Assembly: GCF_013359945.1 (NCBI RefSeq)
Contig: NZ_JABWCS010000200.1
Location: 59,354-123,353, forward strand
Source of the DNA: Paenibacillus agri
GTDB lineage: Bacteria > Bacillota > Bacilli > Paenibacillales > Paenibacillaceae
Reading direction: 5' to 3'
Length of the DNA stretch: 64,000 bases
Under the pieces are notes generated by a model. The model made no database searches. It worked only from the letters and a program-made list of their open reading frames with translations, and was not told the DNA's origin. Each line of letters begins with the position of its first letter. Within the stretch, counting starts at the first letter, position 1. Position numbers and translations under genes: made by a program. Positions 8,703 to 17,206 of the stretch are shown in pieces.

Positions 8703-11072
8703 TTGAAAAGCAACAACACTACTTTTATTCAGCAAAAGACTAGAACAGCACTAGTGGCAACCGTCGCACTCTCTCTGTTATTGCCCGCAGGTCTCGCCGG
8801 AGCGGCGAGCTCCGGTACTGTCAGCTCATCAACCGTCAATGTCTCGGCAAGCGCAGTTAGCGATTCTGCTGCAAACACGGAGGTCGTGACCGCTGACCCT
8901 TCCAAGGTGAAATTCTCGAAGGAAGCCGCCATTGCTAAAGTGAAGGAATTATTCCCTATACTTAAAGATGCAACCGTCAATTCCACGGAGTTGGGTTCAA
9001 CCAATAGCTATCCGCCCCGCCCAAATCAAATGATCTGGAATACTCAGTGGCAATACCAGGATGGAAATTCTGGGTATGGATTCAATAGTGAAGTAGATGC
9101 CCTGAATGGTGATCTGATCAACATCCATCTTTATTTTTTTAATCAAAATAATGAAAGCTACTACCCGCCCAAAGTAACAGAGGCTCAAGCGCTGGAAAAA
9201 GCACGGGCTTTTATTGCTAAAGCTGCAGCTAGCATCAAGAGCAGTGATTTGAAGCTGCAGGAAAGCCCCCTCTATGATTATGGAAATGCATTGTTTGGAC
9301 CGGTTCGCTACAATTTTACGTTCAATCTCTTGAAGAATGGACTTCCTTCCTCGGGCGATTATTTGAGCATCACAGTGGATGGCAATGGGGAAGTGGTCGG
9401 CTTTAACAAATCTTCAGACAATCTTGCCTATCCTTCGGCAGTGCCAAAAGTAACCCAAGCCCAGGCGGAGAAGAGCCTTCGGGACAGCTTTGATGTTGGA
9501 TTATATTATAATCCGATTTATAAAAACGGGGTTCCCGACAGCTGGATTTTGAGCTGGTCTCCGGTGGAGCAGGCGCTCTATGCTGTTGATGCAGCAACTG
9601 GTAAGAGATTAACGGAGGAAGGCATCACGGCATCTTCCAGTCCAGTTACCTACACTGCTGTACCGCAGGCCAAGGAAGTTTTCAAGTCGCAGGGTAGTGC
9701 TGAACTTACTGCGGAGCAGGCGGCCAAGCTGGTAGAGAAGGTTGGTTACATTCCTGCCGGACGCAAACTGACCAACAAATGGCTGAACGATAGTTACCCG
9801 AGTCCAGGTCACAAGGTATGGAGACTCACCTGGGATGAAGGACAGCGAGGCTTTGGACCGGGATTTCCGTCCCAATCCTCTGCTGAGATCGATGCGGTTA
9901 GCGGAGAAATTATAAGCTTTCAGACGGAGCAATACAACTTTAGTGAAGATGGAAAACCGAAGACTCCTGCTGCACCAGCAGGTGCCAAGAAGCTGACAGC
10001 CACAGAAGCCGCGCAGAAGGCTACTGCTCTAATCAATGCACTTTACCCGCAAGCCAGCAGTGTATTGAAGCAGGTTGAATATGGTAGCGAATGGAGTACG
10101 CTTCCGGATGGCACAGGCTACAGATACCAGTACATTCTCCAGCATAATGGTATCCCTGTAAGTGGAAGTACCATCAGTTTGAGTTTGGATGTGTATGGAA
10201 GATTGCAGACCTACTACGGTAATCGCTTGAACACCGACAAGATTACCCAGGAGCCGGTAGCCAAGATTACCAAGCAGGATGCGTTGGAAAAGTATGCAAA
10301 GCAATACAAGGTGGAGCTTCAGTATAAACGGACTGGCGGCTATGCTTTCAATAATAGCTATGTAGAACCAAAGTTAACGCTGGTGTACGCATTGGTGCCA
10401 ACCGAAGAGAAGAACTCGTACGAAGCTCTGAACGCTGTCACTGGTCAGTGGACGACCATCTATTCGAACCCTGTGAAGAAGGGTTCTGAAGCCAGCGACA
10501 TCAAGGGCCATGCGGCCGAGCAGCAGCTTACCGAACTTCTGAAATACGGAGTATTCGAGGCGGATGAGAATGGCAAATTAAACCCCGATCAGGAGATTAC
10601 TGCCGGGGATTTGATTAGCTATCTGGCCAAAGCTACTCAACCTTATTATACCAACTATAATAATGGTAGTGAACGTAAAGCAGTGGCCGGTACCAGTGTT
10701 GATAGCCCGTATTATGATGCTGTAAGTTTTGCCGTGCAAAGCGGCTGGATCAGCAAGGATACAGCGTTCCAAGCTGATAAGAAACTGACTCGTGAACAGT
10801 TGGCTGTTCTGCTAACCTCTTTTGTGAAATACAGCAAAATCTCGGCTTACCTTGACAAGGATGCAACGGTAGAACAGTTCAGTGATGCATCCGCTATCGT
10901 CAACAAGGGAGCGGTTGCTATCACTGTGAAGCTAGGACTTCTAAAGGATGAAGGCGGCAAGTTCAATCCTGGGCAGAATGTAACCAAGGCGCAAGTTGCC
11001 ACTATTATCATGAAGCTGGTAGAACTGCAGGGTAAAACGGATCAAGCTATCGGCAGCGGCAGCAGATACTAA
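8703..11072 (+). CDS. Secreted S-layer-homology protein with YcdB/PepSY-like repeats
   Basis: This is a 789-residue exported surface protein of unknown biochemical role. It starts at TTG 8703, with AGGAGG ten bases upstream. A signal peptide is followed by a Ser/Thr/Val-rich stretch. Then come four similar modules (roughly residues 60–150, 160–300, 315–405 and 425–590). Each has a helix of the type E-A-A-x-K-A, then W-x-x-x-W/Y and an A-E-I-D-A-x-x-G-x-x-I strand. These resemble YcdB/YcdC and PepSY propeptide-type domains, known as protease-inhibitor or chaperone folds. The C-terminus (about 600–780) has SLH-type repeats that anchor proteins to pyruvylated cell-wall polysaccharide. It is monocistronic, with its own promoter and terminator. 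Confidence 0.85.
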   Translation: MKSNNTTFIQQKTRTALVATVALSLLLPAGLAGAASSGTVSSSTVNVSASAVSDSAANTEVVTADPSKVKFSKEAAIAKVKELFPILKDATVNSTELGSTNSYPPRPNQMIWNTQWQYQDGNSGYGFNSEVDALNGDLINIHLYFFNQNNESYYPPKVTEAQALEKARAFIAKAAASIKSSDLKLQESPLYDYGNALFGPVRYNFTFNLLKNGLPSSGDYLSITVDGNGEVVGFNKSSDNLAYPSAVPKVTQAQAEKSLRDSFDVGLYYNPIYKNGVPDSWILSWSPVEQALYAVDAATGKRLTEEGITASSSPVTYTAVPQAKEVFKSQGSAELTAEQAAKLVEKVGYIPAGRKLTNKWLNDSYPSPGHKVWRLTWDEGQRGFGPGFPSQSSAEIDAVSGEIISFQTEQYNFSEDGKPKTPAAPAGAKKLTATEAAQKATALINALYPQASSVLKQVEYGSEWSTLPDGTGYRYQYILQHNGIPVSGSTISLSLDVYGRLQTYYGNRLNTDKITQEPVAKITKQDALEKYAKQYKVELQYKRTGGYAFNNSYVEPKLTLVYALVPTEEKNSYEALNAVTGQWTTIYSNPVKKGSEASDIKGHAAEQQLTELLKYGVFEADENGKLNPDQEITAGDLISYLAKATQPYYTNYNNGSERKAVAGTSVDSPYYDAVSFAVQSGWISKDTAFQADKKLTREQLAVLLTSFVKYSKISAYLDKDATVEQFSDASAIVNKGAVAITVKLGLLKDEGGKFNPGQNVTKAQVATIIMKLVELQGKTDQAIGSGSRY

Positions 11073-11098
11073 TCCCAAGTATAAGCTTGTACCAAAAG

Positions 11099-11144
11099 AA
11101 CAGCCTGCTCTCCGCCATATGGCGGGGCAGGCTGTTTGTTTTTT
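11099..11144 (+). terminator. Intrinsic terminator after the SLH-domain gene
   Basis: A strong stem, AACAGCCTGC with GCAGGCTGTT, encloses a second CCGCC/GGCGG pair and is followed by TGTTTTTT. Confidence 0.9.
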
Positions 11145-11173
11145 GCATTATTCGATATTTACTTGCCCAGTTG

Positions 11174-11980
11174 TTAATGCATTTCCTTGACCGGGTTGTC
11201 ATGAGTTTGATCTTCCTCTTTCTTACTGCTCATGAACCATCCGATTACAGCAATAAGCACTAATACTACGTAGAAGGTCAACTTCCACCAGGTGCTGTGG
11301 GCGAAGTCCTCAGACAGCACACCGAGTGAAGGATGCGCCATGGTGATGATCGACAGCTTGACGCCGACCCAGCCGACGATGAAGAAGGCTGCAATCTCAA
11401 GTCCAGGGCGGGATTGAAGCAGCTTGACGAAGAAGGTAGCCGCAAAACGCATAATGACCAGTCCGATGAATCCGCCAGCAAAGATAACGAGGAATTGTCC
11501 ACCGTCGAGACCTCCAATTTTAGGCAAGCCGCTTGCAGGGAGTGCTACGGCCAAAGCTACTGCCGCCAGGATGGAATCGACGGCAAAAGCGATATCAGCG
11601 ATCTCGACTTTAAGTACGGTAAACCAGAAACTCGATTTCTTTTTAGCCTCAGGGGTCTCGCCCTCATTAGTTTCTTCGGCAGAGGGCTTCTTGACCAATA
11701 GTTTTCGGAAAATGTGGTTACCCGCAATAAATAACAGATAAATTGCACCAATAGCTTGTACCTGCCATATATCTACCAGATAAGAGATGACAAATAGTGA
11801 ACCGAAACGGAATATAAATGCCCCGGCCAATCCGTAGAACAGTGCTTTCTTCCTCTCTGCATCCGGCAGGTGCTTGACCATAATAGCCAGAACCAGCGCA
11901 TTGTCTGCCGCCAGTAGCCCCTCCAGTGCTACGAGGACAAGCAGTACCCATCCATACTCTAATAATAATCCCCAATCCAT
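11174..11980 (-). CDS. TerC-family membrane protein (YkoY-like), Mn riboswitch controlled
   Basis: TerC-family proteins are polytopic membrane proteins; Bacillus homologues protect against manganese by exporting it or loading it onto secreted proteins. The chosen ATG (11980) has AGGAGG eight bases upstream; 15 further in-frame codons upstream lack a site. The 268-residue protein has the family's A-L-E-G-L-L-A-A-D-N-A-L-V-L-A motif near residue 25, a second acidic membrane motif E-I-A-D-I-A-F-A-V-D-S-I, and about seven membrane segments with an acidic cytoplasmic loop. A yybP-ykoY-type leader precedes it, which strongly supports a manganese role. Confidence 0.92.
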   Translation of the reverse strand: MDWGLLLEYGWVLLVLVALEGLLAADNALVLAIMVKHLPDAERKKALFYGLAGAFIFRFGSLFVISYLVDIWQVQAIGAIYLLFIAGNHIFRKLLVKKPSAEETNEGETPEAKKKSSFWFTVLKVEIADIAFAVDSILAAVALAVALPASGLPKIGGLDGGQFLVIFAGGFIGLVIMRFAATFFVKLLQSRPGLEIAAFFIVGWVGVKLSIITMAHPSLGVLSEDFAHSTWWKLTFYVVLVLIAVIGWFMSSKKEEDQTHDNPVKEMH

Positions 11981-12056
11981 TGTTGTTTCCTCCTCTTTGA
12001 CTGTAAGTATCCCGTAAAAAGACACTTGTTATACCATAAAATGGTAATATTAATAT

Positions 12057-12122
12057 ATAAAAAAGACCTTTACCAAACAGATTAGCCTTTGGAATAAAGG
12101 TCTAACCTGATTGGTAAAGGTC
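12057..12122 (-). terminator. Terminator of the Mn riboswitch expression platform
   Basis: On the minus strand GACCTTTACC…GGTAAAGGTC forms a long stem with an internal GTTAGACC arm, ending in TTTTTT. The left strand CCTTTAC can instead pair with GTAAAGG at the start of the aptamer (12204–12210), so aptamer and terminator exclude each other. Confidence 0.9.
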
Positions 12123-12212
12123 TCGCTAACAATGTATATTGCCAATAAAGCCGGAGAACATCCTCACGTTCTCGTACTGACGACTTTACTTAACAGCTAC
12201 TCCCCTTTACGG
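12110..12212 (-). ncRNA. yybP-ykoY manganese riboswitch
   Basis: On the minus strand the leader carries GGGGAGTAGC just inside helix P1, a GTCGTCAGTACGAGAACG arm, TTCTCCGGCTTTATTGG and the closing GCGAGACCTTTACC. These match the conserved loops of the yybP-ykoY (Mn2+) aptamer. It lies between a good promoter and the TerC-family start. Metal-stabilised P1 would sequester CCTTTAC and prevent the terminator, giving an ON switch. In Bacillus subtilis this class controls ykoY, also a TerC-family gene. Confidence 0.93.
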
Positions 12213-12253
12213 GATATATGAAATTTTGAAGTTTCAGTAATGATTCTAGGTAG

Positions 12254-12282
12254 ATCATATATTAGTTGAATCCCTATGTCAA
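12254..12282 (-). promoter_or_regulatory. Sigma-A promoter of the riboswitch–TerC transcript
   Basis: On the minus strand a perfect TTGACA (12277–12282) is followed after 17 bp by TATGAT (12254–12259). Confidence 0.8.
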
Positions 12283-12404
12283 TGGTTGTGTGAGTGATCG
12301 CGGGGCACGATAATTTTACTTTTGCATGTTGTGGGGTTAGGATGTGCATATGAGGTCTATATAATTGATAGGGCATCGAATTTACGTGAAAGAGAGCGTG
12401 ATCC

Positions 12405-13520
12405 ATGATGAGAAAGCCAAGGTTTACGTTCCTGACCGCTGCGTTACTGCTCATCTTGGCGGCATGCAGCAGTATAGCACCGGCACCCGAAGGGGTCAAA
12501 GATAACAATGAGGAACACCCGCCGGTTCAGGCGGAAATCCCGTTTCTCTTCTACCGTGCGGGGGATGGAGACAGCGGGACGGCGAAGCTTGGAACCTGGG
12601 ATCTCTCCCGATCAGAGCTAGCCTACGGAGATGATCTTTATTCGTATAAGGGTGACCATGCTTCACCGCTGTATTGGAGCGGAACCACATTAGTTCTGGA
12701 TCGGCAAAATGCTGTGCCTGTAAGCGGATCAGATCATGGCTACACGCTTCAGCTGACCGATGTGAAGCAGATGCCTGAGGAGCAGGAGTATGTGTTCAAA
12801 GGGTTTGAGGTGGCCGGTTCTGGAAACGAAGAGAACCCTGAGTACACAATACAGGATCAAGAAGGCAGTTATAAGCTTACTCAGGATGAGCTCCCGGCAT
12901 TTACAGACAGACGCTTCTATCTGGCTAACGCAACTGCTACGAAGGATAATAGAGGCTTCAGACTTGTCTTTACGGCAGCGCCCAAAGTCTTTAAGCCGGG
13001 CGAGGGCTGGATTGTCGTTGTTGATTACAGCAAGAATTCGTCCACATTCGCGGTAAAGGAATTTCCTGCTACAGGACTCCCTTTTGGCGATATGATTGTG
13101 AGTCCTGGTAATTCGATCTTGGATGGCGATCATCTGTACGTGTGGAGAAGCAGAGATTTCGGATATTTTGATCTGAAGAAGGAGACCTTTGTTACGCAAA
13201 GTGCGATTTATAAGGACATTCAGGATTTCCTGCCAGACCGGAAGCCGAACCCGAATGTGGACCCACAGATCATTCCTGTTGGCCTTGTGGGCAATGTGCT
13301 ACTGCTCTACGATCCGACGCTGTACTTTGATGAGAGCACCAGTGGAGCGGTTGTATACGCCTATAATGGCGAGACACCTGCTGGTAAGCTGCTAATCAAG
13401 GGCGGTCAGCTAACCGTTTACGACAGCAATAACAAGCAGGTTGGTGAGCCACAGACTTTTGATTCCACCCTCACAGGTGGAGAGCGGTTTTCTTTTCCGA
13501 AAGTGATGGGTGATAGATAA
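12405..13520 (+). CDS. Hypothetical lipoprotein
   Basis: This is a 371-residue lipoprotein I do not recognise. The N-terminus M-M-R-K-P-R-F-T-F is basic and is followed by a hydrophobic stretch and lipobox I-L-A-A-C. The mature protein is rich in aromatic, Gly and Asp residues and in short beta-strand patterns (for example D-G-D-H-L-Y-V-W-R-S), suggesting an all-beta fold such as a propeller. No catalytic motif stands out. It stands alone, with a bidirectional terminator behind it facing the sugar-importer operon. Confidence 0.75.
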   Translation: MMRKPRFTFLTAALLLILAACSSIAPAPEGVKDNNEEHPPVQAEIPFLFYRAGDGDSGTAKLGTWDLSRSELAYGDDLYSYKGDHASPLYWSGTTLVLDRQNAVPVSGSDHGYTLQLTDVKQMPEEQEYVFKGFEVAGSGNEENPEYTIQDQEGSYKLTQDELPAFTDRRFYLANATATKDNRGFRLVFTAAPKVFKPGEGWIVVVDYSKNSSTFAVKEFPATGLPFGDMIVSPGNSILDGDHLYVWRSRDFGYFDLKKETFVTQSAIYKDIQDFLPDRKPNPNVDPQIIPVGLVGNVLLLYDPTLYFDESTSGAVVYAYNGETPAGKLLIKGGQLTVYDSNNKQVGEPQTFDSTLTGGERFSFPKVMGDR

Positions 13521-13567
13521 GGATACATGTAAGGAACGGGTAAGGACAAGGAATGGATACGGAAAAA

Positions 13568-13614
13568 ATAAAAGCATGGAGACACTCTCATTCCGCGAGA
13601 GTTCCCATGCTTTT
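13568..13614. terminator. Bidirectional intrinsic terminator
   Basis: AAAAGCATGG and CCATGCTTTT form the base of a stem with an inner CTCTC/GAGAG arm. A and T runs on both sides serve the lipoprotein gene (+) and the sugar-importer operon (-). Confidence 0.85.
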
Positions 13615-13629
13615 CTTATGCCTAGAAGC

Positions 13630-14520
13630 TTAGCCTTTTACCGCTCCGGCTGTGATTCCTTTGGTCATTTGCTCGGTGAAGAGCAAGTAGATCAGGATCG
13701 TCGGGATGGCGATAATCGTCATAACCGCGAACTGTGCGCCGTAGTTGGACGAGTATTCCCCAGCGAATTTCATGATGGAGAAGGGTATGGTTTTCAAATC
13801 CTCCGAGGTGAGGAAGGTATTCGCCATAATGAATTCATTCCAGGTACTGATGAAATTGAGTACGCAGACCGTAGCCAGTGCAGGCTTGGTAATCGGAAAA
13901 ATGATTTTGAAAATGACGCCGTAAATGCTGGCTCCGTCGATCACTGCAGACTCTTCAATTGCACGTGGAATGGTTTCCAGGAACCCGGTCATAATCAGCA
14001 CACTCATCGGGATCACAATAGCTGAGTATGGCAGGATCAGGGTGTACATATTGTTGAGCATGCCCAGCTTGTTGAACAGAATGAAGTTCGGCAACAGGGT
14101 GGCATGAATCGGAATAATCATCCCCATCATGATCAGGGAGAGGACAACTCCGCTCAGCTTCCATTTCATACGGGTGAACGCATAGCCCATCATCAGGGAG
14201 ACCAGGGCAGACAGCATCACCGTAATGACTGTAATGATAAGGCTGTTGGCAAAATAGCGCGGGACCCGTCCGTAGGTAAAGGCATTGACGTAATTTTGCC
14301 ATTCCGGCGGGGACGGCCATTTCAGAAATGAGCTTCCGAAGAATTCACCGCTCTTCAGCAGGGAGTAGTCTACGAGCCAGATCAGCGGGAAGAGCTGAAA
14401 CAAGGCAATCAGGATTAGGAAAGCCATCATCAGGATTTTTCCGCCGGATACCTTGCGGCGTTCCTCTTTATGCGGCTTCGTGCTTGGCAGCGGAGCTGCC
14501 GGTGATAAGGAATTGGTCAT
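13630..14520 (-). CDS. Carbohydrate ABC permease, MalG family
   Basis: This is one of two membrane subunits of a CUT1-type sugar importer. The 296-residue product has six predicted helices and the EAA loop with E-S-A-V-I-D-G-A-S near residue 190, followed by I-F-P-I-T-K-P-A. It ends in the usual K-G tail of MalG homologues. It is the third gene of the minus-strand operon (binding protein, MalF-like, MalG-like). No ATPase gene is present; CUT1 systems in this group usually share an MsmX-type ATPase encoded elsewhere. Confidence 0.92.
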   Translation of the reverse strand: MTNSLSPAAPLPSTKPHKEERRKVSGGKILMMAFLILIALFQLFPLIWLVDYSLLKSGEFFGSSFLKWPSPPEWQNYVNAFTYGRVPRYFANSLIITVITVMLSALVSLMMGYAFTRMKWKLSGVVLSLIMMGMIIPIHATLLPNFILFNKLGMLNNMYTLILPYSAIVIPMSVLIMTGFLETIPRAIEESAVIDGASIYGVIFKIIFPITKPALATVCVLNFISTWNEFIMANTFLTSEDLKTIPFSIMKFAGEYSSNYGAQFAVMTIIAIPTILIYLLFTEQMTKGITAGAVKG

Positions 14521-14581
14521 ATGGGTTCCTCCGGTTAAAGTCTTTTCTTAGCGTTATGGAAATGCCGGCGGTATTCCGGCC

Positions 14582-15466
14582 CTAGAATTCACCGATATCT
14601 TTTTTGAGTACTTTGTTCAGCACAACCGTCAGCACCAGACAGAAGATGATGAACAATATCGAAATCGCATTCCCGTAACCGTATAGCGACGAGGAGAAGG
14701 CGGTTTTGTACAAGTAATTGCCGAGGAACTGCGTGCTGTTCGCCGGACCGCCATTCGTCATCAGGAATACGGTCTCCATCTGCTTGAGACAAGTCGTTAC
14801 GGCGATGATGATGGCTACCCGCATCATAGGGGAGAGCAATGGAATGATGATGCGCGTGTAGAGCGTGAAGTTATTCGCTCCGTCGATCTTGGCGGCTTCG
14901 CTCAGATCACTTGGAATACCTTGCAAGCCTGAGTAATAGAGAAGTAGCGCATACCCGAAACCTTGCCACATGACGACGATGATAATACACCAGATGGCCG
15001 TATTGGGATCACCGAGCCAGTCATGCTTCAGGGCCTCCAGGCCAATGCCGTCCAGCAGCTTGTTGAGCAGACCGTAATTGGGATGGAAAATACTGCTCCA
15101 AAGCTTGGCAGTTACAACAATGGAGATGACTGCAGGAATGAAGAAGATGGTCCGGAATACCTTCTCGTATTTACCCGAATGCGTCAGGAAGATCGCCAGT
15201 AGAATGGCGAAGGGATGCTGCAGGAATACAGTCGCTGCCGTCAGCAGCAGTGCATTGCCCAGCGAGGTCCAGAATACTTTGTCGTGAAACAGGATCTCAC
15301 GATAATTGTCCAAGCCGATAAAGTTGTATTTGCCGATTCCGCCCCAGTCTGTCGAGCCGTAGTAGGCGCTCATAAAGATAGGAATGCAGATCATAAAGGC
15401 AAACAGGAACAGACCGGGCGCGATAAGCAGGGCAATTGCTTTTTTGTCGCTTAATACTCTGTGCAT
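14582..15466 (-). CDS. Carbohydrate ABC permease, MalF family
   Basis: This is the partner membrane subunit of the same CUT1 importer. The 294-residue protein has an N-terminal helix, five further hydrophobic segments and the EAA loop (S-E-A-A-K-I-D-G-A-N, near residue 192). The segment T-N-G-G-P-A-N-S-T-Q before the last helix is typical of MalF/UgpA-like permeases. It lies 61 bp upstream of the MalG-like gene. A strong terminator hairpin separates it from the binding-protein gene, so it is probably expressed at a lower level than that gene. Confidence 0.92.
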   Translation of the reverse strand: MHRVLSDKKAIALLIAPGLFLFAFMICIPIFMSAYYGSTDWGGIGKYNFIGLDNYREILFHDKVFWTSLGNALLLTAATVFLQHPFAILLAIFLTHSGKYEKVFRTIFFIPAVISIVVTAKLWSSIFHPNYGLLNKLLDGIGLEALKHDWLGDPNTAIWCIIIVVMWQGFGYALLLYYSGLQGIPSDLSEAAKIDGANNFTLYTRIIIPLLSPMMRVAIIIAVTTCLKQMETVFLMTNGGPANSTQFLGNYLYKTAFSSSLYGYGNAISILFIIFCLVLTVVLNKVLKKDIGEF

Positions 15467-15569
15467 GGAATCTCCGTCCTTTTAAAAGGGTAATCTATCT
15501 ACTTCCATCGTACCGGGAAGCCACCCGGCGGAACATGCCGTAAATTTCAGATCGTTGTATGTATTTTTT

Positions 15570-15607
15570 AAAAAGAAAACCCCCGGCTCTGGAATAAGCC
15601 GGGGGTC
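15570..15607 (-). terminator. Internal (attenuating) terminator after the binding-protein gene
   Basis: On the minus strand ACCCCCGGCT…AGCCGGGGGT forms a very stable stem followed by TTTCTTTTT. It lies between the binding-protein gene and the permeases, so partial read-through would give excess binding protein. Confidence 0.85.
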
Positions 15608-15638
15608 TTAAGGATAGGGGGATGTGCAAGTCTATGAC

Positions 15639-17009
15639 TTACTTGCCGGCGAATTTATCCGAAGCGGCATCCAGCGCTTTGGCGAAATCTTCGGCAGACA
15701 TTTTATCGGACAGCAAGCTTTGGTGAGCCTCCATAACCTTTTGCTTGAACTCGTCGTCACCGATATCCTGCAGCGGCGTGCCGCTGGAAGATGTCATAGT
15801 GCTGAAGACGTCGATAAGTTCTTTTTGGAGATTGGTTTCAGAGCCAGTCAGGAATTGGTCAAACTGCTGCGCAGGTGTACCCGCGCCGGCTTGCCAGAGC
15901 AATTTGGACCAGTTCTCTGGAGTGAAGAAGTATTTCAAGAAATCTACTGCAGCCTCAGGATGCTTGGAGTTCTTGCTGACAGCATAACCGCCGCCGTACC
16001 ATGCAGCGACATCTGTAGTCTTGCCTTTGTCAGAAGCAGGGAAGGCGAATGCGCCGACATTGTTGCGGAAGTCTTCCGAGAAGTTCTCGTCAGTAGCCAG
16101 ACCGGATTCCCAGGCACCCATGAAGAACATCGCAGCCTGACCTTGACCGAACAGGTTGCGCGCTGCGCCGTAGTCAGCTGTTAACCAGCCGTCAGCGAAG
16201 GCTTTGGCATCTGCGAATGCCTTCATGTCTTTGGCGGCAGTAACGAGATCAGCGTCGGTGAAGGAGATTTTGCGGGCAACCGCTTCATCCATTTTGTTGA
16301 AATCACCGTTCACACGCTGAGCGGCAAATTCATACCAGATTGGCAGCGTCCAGGCATCCATACCGTTCATGGCAATCGGGTTGATCTTCTTGTCGCGAAG
16401 CTTTTTAACAACATCCATTAGCTCGGCAGTAGTCTTAGGTACTTCAATGCCATTGTCGGCGAAGATTTTTTTGTTATAGTACATGACCATATAGTCGGCT
16501 CCGCGTGGCAAACCGTATAGCTTGTCGTCTTTGCTGAATCCGTCCATGGAACCGGCTACAAACTGATCGCCTTCAAAATCAGACTTGTTCAGTTCAAGCA
16601 GCAGATCGTTATCCAGCAGCGGGCTCAGGAAAGACGGCTGGCCCCAGGCCTGGATGATGTCTGGCAACTGGTTACTGGAAGCATAGACTTTGATTTTGGA
16701 TTTGTAGGGCTCATCTTGAAGCGCTTCCACTTCTATTTTGACGTTGGGATGCTCTTTCATGTACGCATCAATAATATCCTGTTCCACTTTGCCGGAGCCG
16801 TTAGCACGATCCGCGAGCGCGGTGAAGAACTTTAGTGTAACCTTCTCTTCAGGTGTATTTCCGCCAGAGTTGGTAGCAGGAGCCGTGGACTCCGGTGAAT
16901 CTGTAGGAGTACTCGCAGCTGGCGCATTATTGCCGCCACCACAGCCTGCCAGTCCGACTGACACCATCAGACTCGCTAGCACAAGCTTTATTCCTTTTCC
17001 GTTCATCAT
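15639..17009 (-). CDS. Sugar-binding lipoprotein of a CUT1 ABC importer
   Basis: This is the extracellular receptor of the importer. I start it at ATG 17009, behind AAGGTGG; the open frame extends nine codons further without a ribosome-binding site. The 456-residue product has a signal with lipobox V-G-L-A-G-C, a Ser/Thr/Pro-rich linker, then a family 1 solute-binding fold (early K-F-F-T-A-L-A-D-R, later W-Y-G-G-G-Y-A-V-S-K and a P-E-N-W-S-K-L helix). It is the first gene of the operon and divergent from the histidine kinase that probably controls it. The sugar is unknown; a nearby alpha-glucosidase suggests alpha-glucosides. Confidence 0.9.
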   Translation of the reverse strand: MMNGKGIKLVLASLMVSVGLAGCGGGNNAPAASTPTDSPESTAPATNSGGNTPEEKVTLKFFTALADRANGSGKVEQDIIDAYMKEHPNVKIEVEALQDEPYKSKIKVYASSNQLPDIIQAWGQPSFLSPLLDNDLLLELNKSDFEGDQFVAGSMDGFSKDDKLYGLPRGADYMVMYYNKKIFADNGIEVPKTTAELMDVVKKLRDKKINPIAMNGMDAWTLPIWYEFAAQRVNGDFNKMDEAVARKISFTDADLVTAAKDMKAFADAKAFADGWLTADYGAARNLFGQGQAAMFFMGAWESGLATDENFSEDFRNNVGAFAFPASDKGKTTDVAAWYGGGYAVSKNSKHPEAAVDFLKYFFTPENWSKLLWQAGAGTPAQQFDQFLTGSETNLQKELIDVFSTMTSSSGTPLQDIGDDEFKQKVMEAHQSLLSDKMSAEDFAKALDAASDKFAGK

Positions 17010-17206
17010 AAACCCACCTTTTTTTGGAGATGTCATATTTTCGTTGCATTCTCATCTTAAAAGGTTCCGGCCCGCTTAAACATGGTCCAAAATTAAGAAA
17101 TATGTACTCATTTTTCAGTTCTTGTAAAAAGCGCGACCGGCCAATTCGATTTTAAGCTATAATTGTTTTACCAATAAACTCCTATTTATAAAAGAAGGTG
17201 GTTCCC

